Shown here: one piece after another, positions 43,103 to 43,168 of the stretch
Position numbering within the stretch: the first letter of the stretch is position 1
Layout of the letters: every line of letters starts with the position of its first letter
Assembly (NCBI GenBank): GCA_000752215.1
Contig: CCFG01000012.1
Span: forward strand, 1 to 43,168
Reading direction: 5' to 3'
From: a bacterium MS4
Lineage (GTDB): Bacteria > Bacillota > Clostridia > Oscillospirales > Acutalibacteraceae
Length of the DNA stretch: 43,168 bases
Notes under the pieces: model-generated
Seen by the model: the letters and a program-made list of their open reading frames with translations, nothing else
Told to the model about the DNA's origin: nothing
Databases searched by the model: none
Program-made: the position numbers and the translations under genes

Positions 43103-43168
43103 TTCTATTTTCATTTGCGAAACAAGACGTATTCCTCCCCCGCCTGTGGCGGGGGGGGGGAACACAGA
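43102..43168. repeat. Palindromic repeat element, copy 2 (cut by window edge)
   Basis: The core TTCCTCCCCCGCC (43132-43144) is identical to that of copy 1. A 3-base loop TGT follows, then GGC, a run of ten G and AAC. The outer left arm (43102-43131) aligns with the reverse complement of the right arm of copy 1 (389-418) over about 30 bases, with roughly 70 percent identity by eye. The right arm continues beyond the window. The G10 run replaces the expected G5-A-G2, so this arm pairs imperfectly. Confidence 0.7.

Overview
The window is a stretch of ordinary chromosome from a Gram-positive, low-to-medium GC bacterium, most likely a Clostridia member of the Oscillospirales/Ruminococcaceae type. 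This is inferred from three things: the gene set (AddAB rather than RecBCD, NrdR, MtaB, a DUF421/DUF4363 pair, TrmFO, an HPr-like protein without the catalytic His, an Elp3-like radical SAM gene between rnc and smc), strong GGAGG-type ribosome binding sites, and use of GTG, TTG and ATT starts. I see no phage, transposase, CRISPR array, rRNA or tRNA gene, and no recognisable defence island.

Left third (1-17 kb), short units on both strands. It starts with the first 99 codons of murE (minus, cut by the window edge). Next come a radical SAM/SPASM protein of unknown substrate (plus), an orphan 188-aa protein (minus), and a divergent glycosyltransferase group (GT4 and GT2 on minus, GT4 on plus) that probably builds a surface polysaccharide. 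The DUF421-DUF4363 membrane pair, nrdR, a TIM-barrel sugar isomerase-like protein, a small helical protein and an ABC-F ATPase follow. The section closes with an HPr/Crh-like protein, mtaB, a membrane-anchored glycosidase-like protein (PF02638 type), a zinc-ribbon / DUF1294 / small membrane protein group, and an orphan four-helix membrane protein.

Right two thirds (17-43 kb), one long minus-strand housekeeping block of 20 genes. Read in transcription order it is addB-addA (break repair), infC-rpmI-rplT (translation initiation factor and ribosomal proteins, with a leader attenuator), a SpoU methylase and dprA, and then topA-trmFO-plsX-rnc-Elp3-like-smc-ftsY-rdgB-yhbY-nadD-yqeK-rsfS-leuS. The last 13 genes are separated by at most 31 bases or overlap, begin after a terminator plus a promoter upstream of topA, and end at a strong terminator after leuS. 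They therefore look like a single operon joining DNA topology and segregation, RNA processing, lipid and NAD synthesis, protein targeting and ribosome maturation.

The main non-routine observations are these. A palindromic repeat family is present at both ends of the window, each copy next to a promoter. infC appears to start at ATT downstream of an attenuator. The HPr-like protein keeps the regulatory serine region but not the phosphotransfer histidine. A palindrome covers the predicted addB transcription start. Several conserved-looking genes of unknown function are present. I did not find convincing evidence of a new multi-gene system.
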